Assembly: GCF_012927325.1 (NCBI RefSeq)
Contig: NZ_JABBGI010000012.1
Coordinates: forward strand, 1 to 64,000
Source of the DNA: Chryseobacterium antibioticum
GTDB lineage: Bacteria; Bacteroidota; Bacteroidia; Flavobacteriales; Weeksellaceae
Reading direction: 5' to 3'
Length of the DNA: 64,000 bases
A program made the translations under genes and the position numbers. This document shows, piece by piece, positions 26,932 through 35,822 of this stretch. A model generated the notes under the pieces. The model was not told the origin of the DNA. It did no database searches and was given only the letters and a program-made list of their open reading frames with translations. The first letter of the stretch is position 1; every line of letters starts with the position of its first letter.

Positions 26932-27227
26932 AAGCCATCCAGATTAAGTCCTATTACGGCATAAAGAATAGCAACGGGAATATTGATCATCAGTATACCG
27001 ATAGCTTTGAGGCAGGCATCAGACTTTGACTCATGAACAAGTCCATAAATCAATAGTCCCAATGCGACAAACAAGTTTAAAGCTGTTCCGAAGACAAGCA
27101 GAAGAAAACCGTGGTAAGCAAAGTCATCAATCTTTGTGATCAGATAACCGAAAAGGCAGATATTTCCCAGCGCAAAGCACAATCCGAAAATATATTTTCC
27201 AATGTTTATAATTTCATGATCTTTCAT
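26928..27227 (-). CDS. Small membrane protein, tandem paralogue
   Basis: A 99-residue three-helix membrane protein, beginning MKDHEIINIGKYIFGLCFAL, paired with its duplicate downstream. It starts 10 bases after the phosphoesterase gene. Differences between the copies cluster in the middle helix and the loop, suggesting ongoing divergence. Function unknown. Confidence 0.65.
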   Translation of the reverse strand: MKDHEIINIGKYIFGLCFALGNICLFGYLITKIDDFAYHGFLLLVFGTALNLFVALGLLIYGLVHESKSDACLKAIGILMINIPVAILYAVIGLNLDGL

Positions 27228-27237
27228 AGATTCTATT

Positions 27238-28080
27238 TTAAGCTTGCGTTAAAGTAAAGACGGTAATTTCGGGACGTACCATAAACCTTATCTGGAAAGA
27301 ATGGCCAATAGCCCGGTTGATGTACAACATTCTTCCATCCTGAAGATCTATTTCCCCTGATACATATTTTTTATTTTCAACAGGAAGGACCGGTGTGATG
27401 ATCCCGGGAATTCTACATTGTCCACCGTGCGTATGACCGCTTAAGATCCAACCTTGATATCCGTTCCATATATCTCTGTCGCAGGCGTCCGGATTATGAC
27501 AGAGTACAATATTGGCTTTTGAAGGATGGTAATTTTTCATCACTTGTGTTGGATAAAAATTAGGTGACCACAGATCTTCAAATCCTATAAAATTCAGTCC
27601 ATGGCTTTCTTCACTGCTGTTTTTAAGCATATGGATTCCAAAGTCCTGAAGAATATGGCAGATATTTTCTGAGCATTCTGTATCATCCCAGTTCTTCCCG
27701 TAATCATGGTTTCCGAGGATTCCGAATGTCGCCAGCTTTCCATGGACTGCATGTATCATTACTTTCTTTAAATCTTCCTGCTCCTGTATGGTTCCATGAT
27801 TCACAAAATCTCCGGTATATACCACAAAATCCGGATTGAACTGCTGAGCTTTTTGAAAAGAATCAATTAGGAAATTCCAGTCGAAACGATCGCCGACATG
27901 CAGGTCTGATATCTGCATCAGTGTCTTTCCCTCTAATGTTTCCGGGAGATTTTTAACCGGAAGTTTTCTTTGGACAAATTCTACCCAGAAAGGTTCTACC
28001 TGCCAGGAATACAATGCAGGGAACACTCCTATCACAGAAAGCTGCGCTAATCTTTTAATGAAATTTTTTCTTGTCATCAC
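27238..28080 (-). CDS. Metallophosphoesterase, YaeI/YkoE-like
   Basis: A 280-residue calcineurin-like phosphoesterase. After an N-terminal hydrophobic anchor (about 9-27), all metal-ligand motifs are present: SDLHVGD, TGDFVNHG, GNHDYG and SGHTHGGQ. Related membrane-associated enzymes act on UDP-diacylglucosamine or other phosphoesters; the substrate here is unknown. It leads the run of small membrane protein genes downstream. Confidence 0.88.
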   Translation of the reverse strand: MMTRKNFIKRLAQLSVIGVFPALYSWQVEPFWVEFVQRKLPVKNLPETLEGKTLMQISDLHVGDRFDWNFLIDSFQKAQQFNPDFVVYTGDFVNHGTIQEQEDLKKVMIHAVHGKLATFGILGNHDYGKNWDDTECSENICHILQDFGIHMLKNSSEESHGLNFIGFEDLWSPNFYPTQVMKNYHPSKANIVLCHNPDACDRDIWNGYQGWILSGHTHGGQCRIPGIITPVLPVENKKYVSGEIDLQDGRMLYINRAIGHSFQIRFMVRPEITVFTLTQA

Positions 28081-28108
28081 TGAAACCTGTATGATTTAAA
28101 ATCTTCGT

Positions 28109-28399
28109 TTAATTTCCTGCGAATGGACTTCCGAAAATCCCTACCGCCAACTCGACCCAGATCAAGGCCAAAACGATCAATACGAAAACGCAGATCAAGA
28201 TTCTATGGCTTTGTTTTTTAATTTTGTGTCGCACTAAATTGATTAGAAATGCAGTGCTAGAGAGTAAAACTCCTGCGATCAGAAAATCTGTAGCTGACCA
28301 ATTGACCTCCTTAGAAATTATATTCCCCATCAATGGAATACACAGCAGAACTAATGGAAGAGCATAAATCGTGAGTGTTTTTTGTTTTTGTGTCATCAT
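28109..28399 (-). CDS. Hypothetical small membrane protein
   Basis: A 96-residue protein with three membrane helices (about 9-27, 36-55 and 66-88). It is 28 bases ahead of the phosphoesterase on the same strand. No family recognised. Confidence 0.5.
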   Translation of the reverse strand: MMTQKQKTLTIYALPLVLLCIPLMGNIISKEVNWSATDFLIAGVLLSSTAFLINLVRHKIKKQSHRILICVFVLIVLALIWVELAVGIFGSPFAGN

Positions 28400-28465
28400 T
28401 TTATTTAATTTTAAATTTATAAAGTACTTTGCATTTCAAAGTTAATTTTCAAAAAAATATAGGGT

Positions 28466-28756
28466 TTATCTTCCTAATAATTTTTCAAGAGCATCCAAAT
28501 GGTCATTAAAAGCTTGCCTTCCATTCTGCGTTACGCGGTATGAAGTTTTCGGTTTTTTTCCTACAAATTCTTTTTTCACTTCAATATACGCTGCCTTTTC
28601 CAAGGCATTGCTATGGCTGGCAAGATTACCATCTGTAATTTCTAAAAGTCCTTTCATTTCAGAAAAATCAACCCAGTCGTTGACCATTAGAACGGACATG
28701 ATGCCCAATCTTACACGGCTTTCGAATTCTTTATTGAGTTGGCTGATTTTAATCAT
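28466..28756 (-). CDS. Winged-helix transcriptional regulator
   Basis: A 96-residue DNA-binding protein of the small winged-helix type (HTH_34/PadR-ArsR-like). The recognition region is FSEMKGLLEITDGNLASHSNALEKAAYIE and the wing follows at KKPKTSYRVTQNGRQAF. It probably works as a dimer. A 22-base dyad stands 17 bases before its start codon, suggesting autoregulation. The membrane protein gene at 28959 lies upstream on the same strand, a common pairing for this family. Confidence 0.8.
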   Translation of the reverse strand: MIKISQLNKEFESRVRLGIMSVLMVNDWVDFSEMKGLLEITDGNLASHSNALEKAAYIEVKKEFVGKKPKTSYRVTQNGRQAFNDHLDALEKLLGR

Positions 28757-28772
28757 TTTAATGTTATCTTAT

Positions 28773-28794
28773 CTATACGGAAATAATCGTATAG
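28773..28794 (-). promoter_or_regulatory. Candidate operator dyad before the winged-helix regulator
   Basis: CTATACG (28773-28779) and CGTATAG (28788-28794) are perfect 7-base arms around an 8-base spacer. A dyad of this size next to a dimeric regulator gene is likely its own operator; a simple RNA hairpin is the alternative. Confidence 0.4.
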
Positions 28795-28846
28795 TGCCGG
28801 TTCTACGGCTATTGTTTCTTTATTATGGTAGAGAATTCCCTTTCCT

Positions 28847-28939
28847 TTATAATTTCATACCTGAAAAACATGTTAAACAAAAAGCTCTTCCGAAAACTGC
28901 TGCAAAAATAAGGATTAACAAGATGACAAGCTTTTTCAT
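28847..28939 (-). CDS. Possible 30-residue hydrophobic peptide
   Basis: An ATG-to-TAA frame encodes 30 residues beginning MKKLVILLILIFAAVF and containing two cysteines (FCLTCF). It looks like a single membrane segment or a signal peptide without a mature part. It lies between the membrane protein gene and the regulator on the same strand, in a gap otherwise empty. It could be a real small protein or the remnant of a longer gene. Confidence 0.25.
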   Translation of the reverse strand: MKKLVILLILIFAAVFGRAFCLTCFSGMKL

Positions 28940-28958
28940 TTCCGGATAATGACAATTT

Positions 28959-29576
28959 TTATTTATATTTTTTATGCATAATCAATCCATACACAATATG
29001 TAAAACCCCAAAACCGATGGTCCAGAATAGAAGTCCCCAGCCTAGAAAGAACAGAGAAAGCAATCCGAGTATGATCTGGCAGTATCCAAGGTATCTGATA
29101 TCTGTCAACGTATATCTTTCTGCACTGACTAACGCAATTCCGTAAAAGATAAGCGTAGCCGGAGCCACCCATACAAAAAGGTGATGAAAAAGAAGGGCGA
29201 GGCAAAATATCCCGCCTGTTACCAAAGGAACAGCAAAAGTTAACAGCAGACGCTTGGTTGTCGCATCCCAGATCTTTTGTCCTTTCTTTTTGCTTTTGTT
29301 GGCCGTGAAAATATAGCCACTGAAGATAGCCGTTAATAAAATAACAGTTCCAATAAGGACCAGTTCTTTCACCAATGCCGGACTGAAAATATTCCTGGCG
29401 CCATCAAAATAATCAATCCCTTCTCTTTTAAAAACAAAATACACATATCCTGCACCTATTAATGCTGCAAGGCCGGCAACAACCCCGGACAGCCCACTCA
29501 ATGAAATGAATCTGGAAGACCGCTCCATCATGGAACGGATATGAGATAAGTCTTCGTGATAGTTTTTTGAATCCAT
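28959..29576 (-). CDS. Hypothetical membrane protein beside the winged-helix regulator
   Basis: A 205-residue protein whose N-terminal 25 residues are polar (LSHIRSMMERSSRFISLSG) and are followed by five or six membrane helices. This N-terminal motif is often seen in Bacteroidota membrane proteins encoded with small winged-helix regulators. Function unknown; a sensor or regulated transport role would be guesswork. Confidence 0.6.
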   Translation of the reverse strand: MDSKNYHEDLSHIRSMMERSSRFISLSGLSGVVAGLAALIGAGYVYFVFKREGIDYFDGARNIFSPALVKELVLIGTVILLTAIFSGYIFTANKSKKKGQKIWDATTKRLLLTFAVPLVTGGIFCLALLFHHLFVWVAPATLIFYGIALVSAERYTLTDIRYLGYCQIILGLLSLFFLGWGLLFWTIGFGVLHIVYGLIMHKKYK

Positions 29577-29854
29577 AAAAAGAACTTTGAATTACAAAGT
29601 TATAATTTATTTTGAATCTGCCAATTTATTTTTAAAAATTTTACACTTATTTTTTTACCATCGAATTCATGCAATCCTTAACTTTAAGAAAACAGAGTTG
29701 GACTGGTATTAATCTAAAAGAATTCTCCGGACATTTAAATAACTTATTATGGCAGATGTTTTTAATCGTTCTTTCCATTCGTGAATTTTGAACTGACCAT
29801 CACAAAAAAACCGCTGAAATAATCAGCGGCTGTATCATCATGATCAACAAAAAA
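29577..29854. other. Intergenic region
   Basis: AT-rich, no gene seen. It contains the terminator of the enoyl-CoA hydratase gene at its right end. Confidence 0.5.
29811..29829 (-). terminator. Terminator of the enoyl-CoA hydratase gene
   Basis: CCGCTGA (29811-29817) pairs with TCAGCGG (29823-29829), followed on the minus strand by a run of seven T. Confidence 0.7.
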
Positions 29855-30619
29855 TTATTTTGCTCTCAGTCTTTCTTTAATAGATTCAATATTTTTCTTT
29901 GCAGAGTCTTCAAGAATCAAACTTGCGCTCATATGGATTCTTGCAGGCATCAGTTCATTGAAGTGATCTGTTCCTTCCCATGACACTTTTTTAATTAAAG
30001 CTAAAGCATCACTGCTTCTGGAAGCCAGTGTCTGCATAAATTGGTCTAGTTTGGAATCCATCTCTGCGATGTTTTCAGATACGGAATGATAAACATTGTG
30101 CTGTTCTGCCCATTCTGCCGATCTGAAGTCAGCATCAATCGCCATGGCAGAGAACTGTGATTTTCCGATCTTTCTTTCTACGTACGGCCCGATCACGAAT
30201 GGCCCGATTCCTAAATTGATCTCAGTAAGCGCCAGTGCTGAATCTTTAGTGGCAAAACAGTAATCTGCCCCGCAGGCAATTCCTACACCTCCACCGGTTG
30301 TTTTTCCCTGAACTCTTACTACCACTATTTTTCCGCAGTTTCTCATGGCATTCAGAACTTTAGCAAAACCTCCGAAAAACTTTGTGGAAGCTTCTAATTC
30401 TTCAATGGCCAAAAGCTCATCAAAACTTGCTCCCGCACAGAACGCTTTTTCGCCCTCACTTTTTACCAGGATAGCTTTCACTTCCTCTTTAGCTCCTTCT
30501 TCCAGGATGGTTTGAGCAAGCTTTTCTAAAATGGCACCCGGAAGTGAGTTGCTCTTCGGTGTTCCGAAAGTAATTTCGGCGATATTGTTTTTAATTTCTG
30601 AGGCTACGAATTCGTTCAT
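29855..30619 (-). CDS. Enoyl-CoA hydratase/isomerase family protein
   Basis: A 254-residue crotonase-fold enzyme. The oxyanion-hole segments are visible as KAFCAGASFDEL and GKTTGGGVGIACGADY. It acts on acyl-CoA thioesters in the cytoplasm, in fatty acid or phenylacetyl-CoA breakdown. The paa cluster 8 kb away has only one crotonase gene while the pathway uses two (PaaF and PaaG), so this could be the second, which is inference. It stands alone with its own promoter (30643-30650) and terminator. Confidence 0.85.
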   Translation of the reverse strand: MNEFVASEIKNNIAEITFGTPKSNSLPGAILEKLAQTILEEGAKEEVKAILVKSEGEKAFCAGASFDELLAIEELEASTKFFGGFAKVLNAMRNCGKIVVVRVQGKTTGGGVGIACGADYCFATKDSALALTEINLGIGPFVIGPYVERKIGKSQFSAMAIDADFRSAEWAEQHNVYHSVSENIAEMDSKLDQFMQTLASRSSDALALIKKVSWEGTDHFNELMPARIHMSASLILEDSAKKNIESIKERLRAK

Positions 30620-30931
30620 TTTTATTTTAATTGGATTCTTACAAAAATACTAAATACCGCTCTTCCGGAGAAAATTATGAGAGATAAATTACAGATTAAA
30701 CTGTACGCCTGACATGCGCCTGTTTTTCGCCATATAAAACTTTTATAGATCCGTGATAGAAATAACCCCATTACGTATAAATACGGACTCTCCAATTTGG
30801 TGTTTTCTACTCTAGTAACGGCTTTTAATATGTTGTTCCTTTGACTTATCAAAAAAAAACTCACAACCACCGGCGGAATCCGAAAAGCCCAAAACAGAGT
30901 AGGAAAATTTAATAACTGAAAAACTATTATC
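30620..30931. other. Intergenic region with a minus-strand promoter
   Basis: No gene is supported. The left part holds TATTTTTG on the minus strand (30643-30650), which fits TAnnTTTG and lies 24 bases before the enoyl-CoA hydratase ATG. The rest shows nothing recognisable apart from the leader of the tail-collar gene. Confidence 0.45.
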
Positions 30932-31474
30932 ATGGACGAAATGATCGGAGTAATTAAATTATTTGCAGGAACCTTTGCACCTAGAGGATTTATGCTTTGT
31001 GATGGAACTTTACTGAGCATTCAGAGTAATACTGCTCTTTTTTCAATACTGGGAACTACGTATGGAGGCAACGGACAAACAACTTTTGCATTACCCAACC
31101 TGAACGGACGTACCCCAATAAGTCCTGGAAATTCTAACACAGGAAAGAGTTATCAGTTAGGAGAAATGGGAGGAACTCCACAGAATACAATCTTAACGTC
31201 TAATCTGCCTAGTTTTACGAGTCAATTGAAAGTTTCAACAGCTAATGCTACAACCTCTACACCTTCTATGAACTCATCGATAGCCGTTACAGGAACAACT
31301 ACCGGCAGAGATTTCACTGCAATACCCAGCTTTGCAGATACAGCTCCTAATACTATTATTAATACTAATTCTGTGACATTCATTGGACAAGACCAGCCTA
31401 TTAATAATATGCCTCCCTATTTAGCGATGTACTACATTATATGTGTGGAAGGAATTTATCCTTCAAGACCATAA
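30932..31474 (+). CDS. Phage tail-collar domain protein (microcystin-dependent-like), copy 1
   Basis: A 180-residue protein with a tail-collar fold at residues 6-60 (IKLFAGTFAPRGFMLCDG, then SILGTTYGGNGQTTFALPNL), as in phage short tail fibres and in MdpB-like bacterial proteins. The C-terminal part is Thr/Ser/Asn-rich and ends MYYIICVEGIYPSRP. No signal peptide is seen. It is followed 41 bases later by a close paralogue. No phage structural genes lie around it, so it is not a prophage tail operon; export route and role are unknown. Confidence 0.8.
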   Translation: MDEMIGVIKLFAGTFAPRGFMLCDGTLLSIQSNTALFSILGTTYGGNGQTTFALPNLNGRTPISPGNSNTGKSYQLGEMGGTPQNTILTSNLPSFTSQLKVSTANATTSTPSMNSSIAVTGTTTGRDFTAIPSFADTAPNTIINTNSVTFIGQDQPINNMPPYLAMYYIICVEGIYPSRP

Positions 31475-31515
31475 TTTTTTAAAACAAATTTACTAACTGA
31501 AAAAACTACACGATC

Positions 31516-32058
31516 ATGGAAGAAATAATGGGAACCATCAAATTATTTGCAGGGAACTTCGCTCCAAAAGGCTTTTTGTTATGCAATGGAGCTCTATTAA
31601 GTATCGCTCAAAATTCTGCGCTTTTCGCAATTATTGGAACTACATATGGAGGAGACGGACAAAATACTTTTGCATTACCTAATCTAAATGGCCGCTATCC
31701 TATTGGTTCCGGGAATTCTAATACAGGACAATCATATCAACTTGGTGAAATGTCTGGATCACCACAAACGACCCTCCTTTCGGTGAACTTACCAAGCTTC
31801 AGCAGTCAGCTAAAAGTATCTAACACCAATGCCACTTCTTCATCACCATCATCAAGTTCGTCCATTGCCATTACGGGAACCGGTACCGGCAGAGATTTCG
31901 CTGCAGTACCCAGCTTTGTAGATGCTGCTCCTAATGCTATGATTCATCCAAGTACGGTTACTTTCATCGGCCAAAATCAACCCATCAACAATATGTCTCC
32001 TTACTTAGGACTTAATTACATTATTTGTGTTGAGGGAATTTTTCCTTCAAGACCATAA
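31516..32058 (+). CDS. Phage tail-collar domain protein, copy 2
   Basis: A 180-residue paralogue of the preceding gene, with the same length and the same boundaries (IKLFAGNFAPKGFLLCNG at the start, YIICVEGIFPSRP at the end). By eye roughly 70% of residues match; the Thr/Ser stretch around 105-120 differs most. Tandem duplication is clear. It may form mixed trimers with copy 1, as collar-domain proteins are often trimeric, but that is inference. Confidence 0.8.
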   Translation: MEEIMGTIKLFAGNFAPKGFLLCNGALLSIAQNSALFAIIGTTYGGDGQNTFALPNLNGRYPIGSGNSNTGQSYQLGEMSGSPQTTLLSVNLPSFSSQLKVSNTNATSSSPSSSSSIAITGTGTGRDFAAVPSFVDAAPNAMIHPSTVTFIGQNQPINNMSPYLGLNYIICVEGIFPSRP

Positions 32059-32189
32059 TAAAATGCCTATCGTACATTTTGATTGTTTTTCAAAATACAT
32101 TAATAAAATGCCATGAAAATTAGCCCAAAACGATGAAGCTCAATTTATCAAAATGTATAAAAATAAAACAACCTAAAAAAATTAAAATC

Positions 32190-33017
32190 ATGAAAAGCTC
32201 TACTTTTTTAATAATCTGTAGTCTGCTCATCTCTACATTCGCATTTGCGCAGACAAGTACAGAAGTTTTTGAAACTGAATCTCAAAACAGCCCGAGTTTT
32301 ACAGACAACGGAGTAATCTTCAATATTCTTACTCACGTGGGTGGGTTTGATATTCAGGCAAATTATCCAGGAACCGGATGGGGAGGTACTTCAGCAGACA
32401 ACAGATATATAGATAATTCTGGAGGGGGGAATATTGCTACAGGAGCATCATTCAGTATAAAAACTTCTTCAAACTTGTTTAAAGTAAACAGATTCTGGAT
32501 GTTCTTATCAGATACTAATCTTAACTTAACTGTTTCCGGAACTCTCACCGTTGCAGGTAAACTTGCAGGAGTGACAAAGTTTACGCAGACCAAAAGTACA
32601 GGTTTTGCCACCTCTTTATCGCCTACAAACGGTTACACCTTAATCGATTTAACGAATCTTAATGGTCAGAATTATTCAAATATAATTATAGATCAACTTC
32701 AGATTACTCTTGGCGGCGCGTATACCTACGGAGGTCTTGACGCATTCACCTGGGTAAAAGACACAGGTATCGTACTGGCAACGAACGAAGCTGCTACTTC
32801 ACAAAAAGGGATGAGCATTTATCCTAATCCTACCAGCGGACCTCTTTCCATTAAAACGGAAGAAAATCTACAGGCCGAAATTTACAGCCAGGACGGGAAA
32901 CTGCTTAAAAAACTTGATATGAAGACAGGAACCAATCAGGCAGACATCTCGGAACTTCCAAATGGCGTTTATATCCTCAAAACATCATCAGGGTCTTCCA
33001 AGATCATCAAAAAATAA
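32190..33017 (+). CDS. T9SS type A sorting domain protein
   Basis: A 275-residue secreted protein with a signal peptide (MKSSTFLIICSLLISTFAFA, starting at 32190), a beta-sandwich-like body with GGxD/GYT strands, and a type A T9SS domain (about 205-275; begins SIYPNPTSGPL, ends SSKIIKK). I prefer the ATG at 32190 to the in-frame ATG at 32133, which would add 19 charged residues before the signal peptide. It follows the two tail-collar genes and may be coexpressed. Binding partner unknown. Confidence 0.8.
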   Translation: MKSSTFLIICSLLISTFAFAQTSTEVFETESQNSPSFTDNGVIFNILTHVGGFDIQANYPGTGWGGTSADNRYIDNSGGGNIATGASFSIKTSSNLFKVNRFWMFLSDTNLNLTVSGTLTVAGKLAGVTKFTQTKSTGFATSLSPTNGYTLIDLTNLNGQNYSNIIIDQLQITLGGAYTYGGLDAFTWVKDTGIVLATNEAATSQKGMSIYPNPTSGPLSIKTEENLQAEIYSQDGKLLKKLDMKTGTNQADISELPNGVYILKTSSGSSKIIKK

Positions 33018-33068
33018 AATTTTTCATAAGCTATTTTTGCTGCAAAAAGATTCTAATGCATAAATAAG

Positions 33069-33094
33069 AAATCCCCCGATTATTCAGGGGATTT
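33069..33094. terminator. Bidirectional terminator
   Basis: AAATCCCC (33069-33076) pairs with GGGGATTT (33087-33094), followed by TTGTTTTTT. It lies between convergent genes. Confidence 0.7.
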
Positions 33095-33101
33095 TTGTTT
33101 T

Positions 33102-35792
33102 TTACCGGGTCCATTTGTGAAGGTGCTCTATTCTTCCGTTTCTTTTTAGGAGGGACTGGAATCTTAGTTGTAATAATGTACGGCGTCCTTCAATGGTTCT
33201 GGTAAAGATCAGTTCAGATTTCTCAATCTTTTCACTCCATGATTTTGCAAACAAATCGGCACTTTTTTTGTTTCTGGCGAAAACCTCAGGCACAGGATAA
33301 TAAATGTATTTCTTTGTGAAGAAAAGCTGGGTTTGCTGTTTAAGAAGGTACCTCGGATTATCTATCTTGGAAATTACTTCCTGCAAAACCTGGATAAACT
33401 GTGATTTTTCGTAATAGCTGCCACCATCCAGGTAACAAAACATATTATTTTTATCACCGGAACTTACCACTTTCATTTTCTCAGGAGCAGTAGTGATGAT
33501 TCTCTCGTAGATCAGGCATTTTAGAACGATTTCACCAATGAGCCCCATATGACCTGCCACATTCTTATATTTCAGATATTGCTTTAATGCTCGGTAAAAT
33601 TTCCCTCCGTAGATCACCAATCCCAGTGCTCCCAACAGAAATACGATCCAGGAAAGATTTTTAACAGAATCTATCCCTTGAATATTCTTCAGTATTCCTA
33701 AAAGAAGATCTTGCCAGAAGAGCAAAACAGATGAGATCATCACTTTGGAAAGATCTGCAGTCATTTTTCCGAGATACGTCATCTTCATGTCTTTTACCAT
33801 CGTCATATCTTCGGAAGGAACCTTAATTTCTTCAACAAGAATATTACCTTTATCTAAAGCCGATTTCCAACGTTGTGATAAAGCTTCTCTGTTTTTAGCC
33901 AAAGAAAAACTTTCCTGATTGATGGATGGAATCTCATCTTCTCTCTCAATGGTTTTTATATGGAGTCTTTCAAAATTATTTTCGATGGAAGTTTCTTCCT
34001 GGGTTGAAATTCCCACAAAGGTTTTGAATCTCCTTTTGACAATATCCATATCCTGGCCGCCCTGCTCACTTTGTGGATCGAAACAGGCAAGATGCCATAT
34101 GTTTCCGGTCTTTTGAGGGGTGTCTTTATCTATTCTTATCACTCTTCCTCTCATCTGGTTGGAAAGGACAAAGGAACTCACAAAACTGGCAAGAATCAGC
34201 GTGTTCATTTTAGGGGCGTCCCAGCCTTCTCCGAGTAAGGCTTTAGTTCCGATCAAAACCTGAATGTAGCCCTGCTGAAAAATTTCGGTGATGATATGTA
34301 CAATATCATGCTTTATCTGCTCTGTAAGATTAATCTGGATATAATCTTTATCGTAAGTAATCGGAGAAAATGACATTCCGGATATCCCTTTCCTGATACA
34401 CAGTTCATTCATCTTTTCTTTTGCAGAAACCGGAATGATGACAATACCTCCTGTCAGAACGCCTATTTTTTTATTTTGGAGATTGTCCCGTCTTAGTTTT
34501 TCGAAAATAGGAACTGCTCCAATTTTATCCAGCTGGAGATTATTTGTCGCCTCGGCAGTCAGGTATTCCTTTTTGATAAAGTCGGTAAGGATCACCATTT
34601 TCAGGTCTTCTTTAAGAATGAAAAACTCAAATTCAACAATATCTTTGATACCCTGCAGCTTTCCTATACTGGAATTGAGGATCTGGCTTACATTTTTATT
34701 ATTGAAAAAACTGATGGTTTTTTTTTCAAGAAACCCCTGTCTTTTCAATCTGTTTCCTAAAGCGGTACGGTGTTCTTCATTATTTTTAAAATTCACTTCA
34801 TCAACGATCAGGTAAAAGTCAAGAAGTTCTTCGAGCCAGAAAAAATCAAATTCCGGAATATACTGATGCTGATCACCAATAATCTCAAAGTGAATTTTTG
34901 AAATCTCTTTTTCACTGAAATGAAGATAGATAAGCCCTGAGGTATAAGAGGATATGTTTTCATAAATCCATTCCAAATTCCCCATTGGATTTTGATAAAC
35001 GGGATGTTGTTCCAATGCATTGAGAAGAACATCATCATTTTCAATTTCTTTCAAAAAGGCTTCTGCCTGGGAATGGTAATGTTCTATTTTTTGCTGTTCT
35101 TCATAGGACGGCAGTGTAAAATACACCAAATCCTGATGTGGACATAGATCGCCTTCAATCATTAATTCAGGAACGGAAATCTCTGTGTCTATAGGACCAT
35201 TCAGCTGGAGGTATTTTTGCCATTCTGAACCGGATACATCGAAAGGCGGTGTTGCAGTGAGGGATACAACGGTGGGATCTATGACAGCTTTTAACTCCAT
35301 CAAACTTCTCCACCATGCATTTTTCAGATGATGGGCTTCATCAAAAATAAAGGTTTTTACTTTCTGCTTTTGTAGTTTCTTTATCATTTCAGATAAGGAA
35401 ATCCTTGTCGATTTTTTATCATCTTCTGTTTCGTCATCTTCTGGGTGACCGGAAGCAGCGTGAATTCCCTGATAGGTAGTTACGGTAATAAGTCTGGGAT
35501 TTTTAATATCGGTGGATATCCAGTCAGGTATTGTTTCTGTATCAAGAAAAAGTTCGCAGAATCTTTGAACCCACTGATTTTTGACAGCTAAAGTTGGGGC
35601 AACTATGAGTGCCGGTTTATTCAGTCTGAGCATGACTTCCAGTCCCAGTACTGTTTTTCCGGAGCCTGGAGGTGCTGTGACGTGCAGATGATTGTTGGCA
35701 AGATATTCATCCAGATTATCCAGAAATCTCTTCTGATAAGCACGCCAGCTGTATTTAAATTTTATATGGTCAGGAAAGATAGTCATGTTCAA
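33102..35792 (-). CDS. Superfamily 2 DEAD/DEAH helicase with membrane-spanning C-terminal region
   Basis: An 896-residue helicase. Motif I is APPGSGKTV (about 40-48), motif II FIFDEAHHL, motif III SLTATPP, and the second RecA domain carries GEGWDAPKMN and the arginine finger region MRGRVIRID. Unusually, the part after the helicase core (about 660-740) contains one or two long hydrophobic stretches (VMISSVLLFWQDLLLGI and LSWIVFLLGALGLVIYGG), which would tether it to the membrane. It is the third gene of an operon with a SMUG2-like glycosylase and a SWIM protein. Role in repair or defence is inference. Confidence 0.8.
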   Translation of the reverse strand: MNMTIFPDHIKFKYSWRAYQKRFLDNLDEYLANNHLHVTAPPGSGKTVLGLEVMLRLNKPALIVAPTLAVKNQWVQRFCELFLDTETIPDWISTDIKNPRLITVTTYQGIHAASGHPEDDETEDDKKSTRISLSEMIKKLQKQKVKTFIFDEAHHLKNAWWRSLMELKAVIDPTVVSLTATPPFDVSGSEWQKYLQLNGPIDTEISVPELMIEGDLCPHQDLVYFTLPSYEEQQKIEHYHSQAEAFLKEIENDDVLLNALEQHPVYQNPMGNLEWIYENISSYTSGLIYLHFSEKEISKIHFEIIGDQHQYIPEFDFFWLEELLDFYLIVDEVNFKNNEEHRTALGNRLKRQGFLEKKTISFFNNKNVSQILNSSIGKLQGIKDIVEFEFFILKEDLKMVILTDFIKKEYLTAEATNNLQLDKIGAVPIFEKLRRDNLQNKKIGVLTGGIVIIPVSAKEKMNELCIRKGISGMSFSPITYDKDYIQINLTEQIKHDIVHIITEIFQQGYIQVLIGTKALLGEGWDAPKMNTLILASFVSSFVLSNQMRGRVIRIDKDTPQKTGNIWHLACFDPQSEQGGQDMDIVKRRFKTFVGISTQEETSIENNFERLHIKTIEREDEIPSINQESFSLAKNREALSQRWKSALDKGNILVEEIKVPSEDMTMVKDMKMTYLGKMTADLSKVMISSVLLFWQDLLLGILKNIQGIDSVKNLSWIVFLLGALGLVIYGGKFYRALKQYLKYKNVAGHMGLIGEIVLKCLIYERIITTAPEKMKVVSSGDKNNMFCYLDGGSYYEKSQFIQVLQEVISKIDNPRYLLKQQTQLFFTKKYIYYPVPEVFARNKKSADLFAKSWSEKIEKSELIFTRTIEGRRTLLQLRFQSLLKRNGRIEHLHKWTR

Positions 35793-35822
35793 TAGTTCTG
35801 TTCAACATCATGCAATTAACAT

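Noticed and set aside
30932..32058. Prophage tail operon
   Set aside because: Only tail-collar proteins are present; no capsid, terminase, sheath or integrase genes are near.
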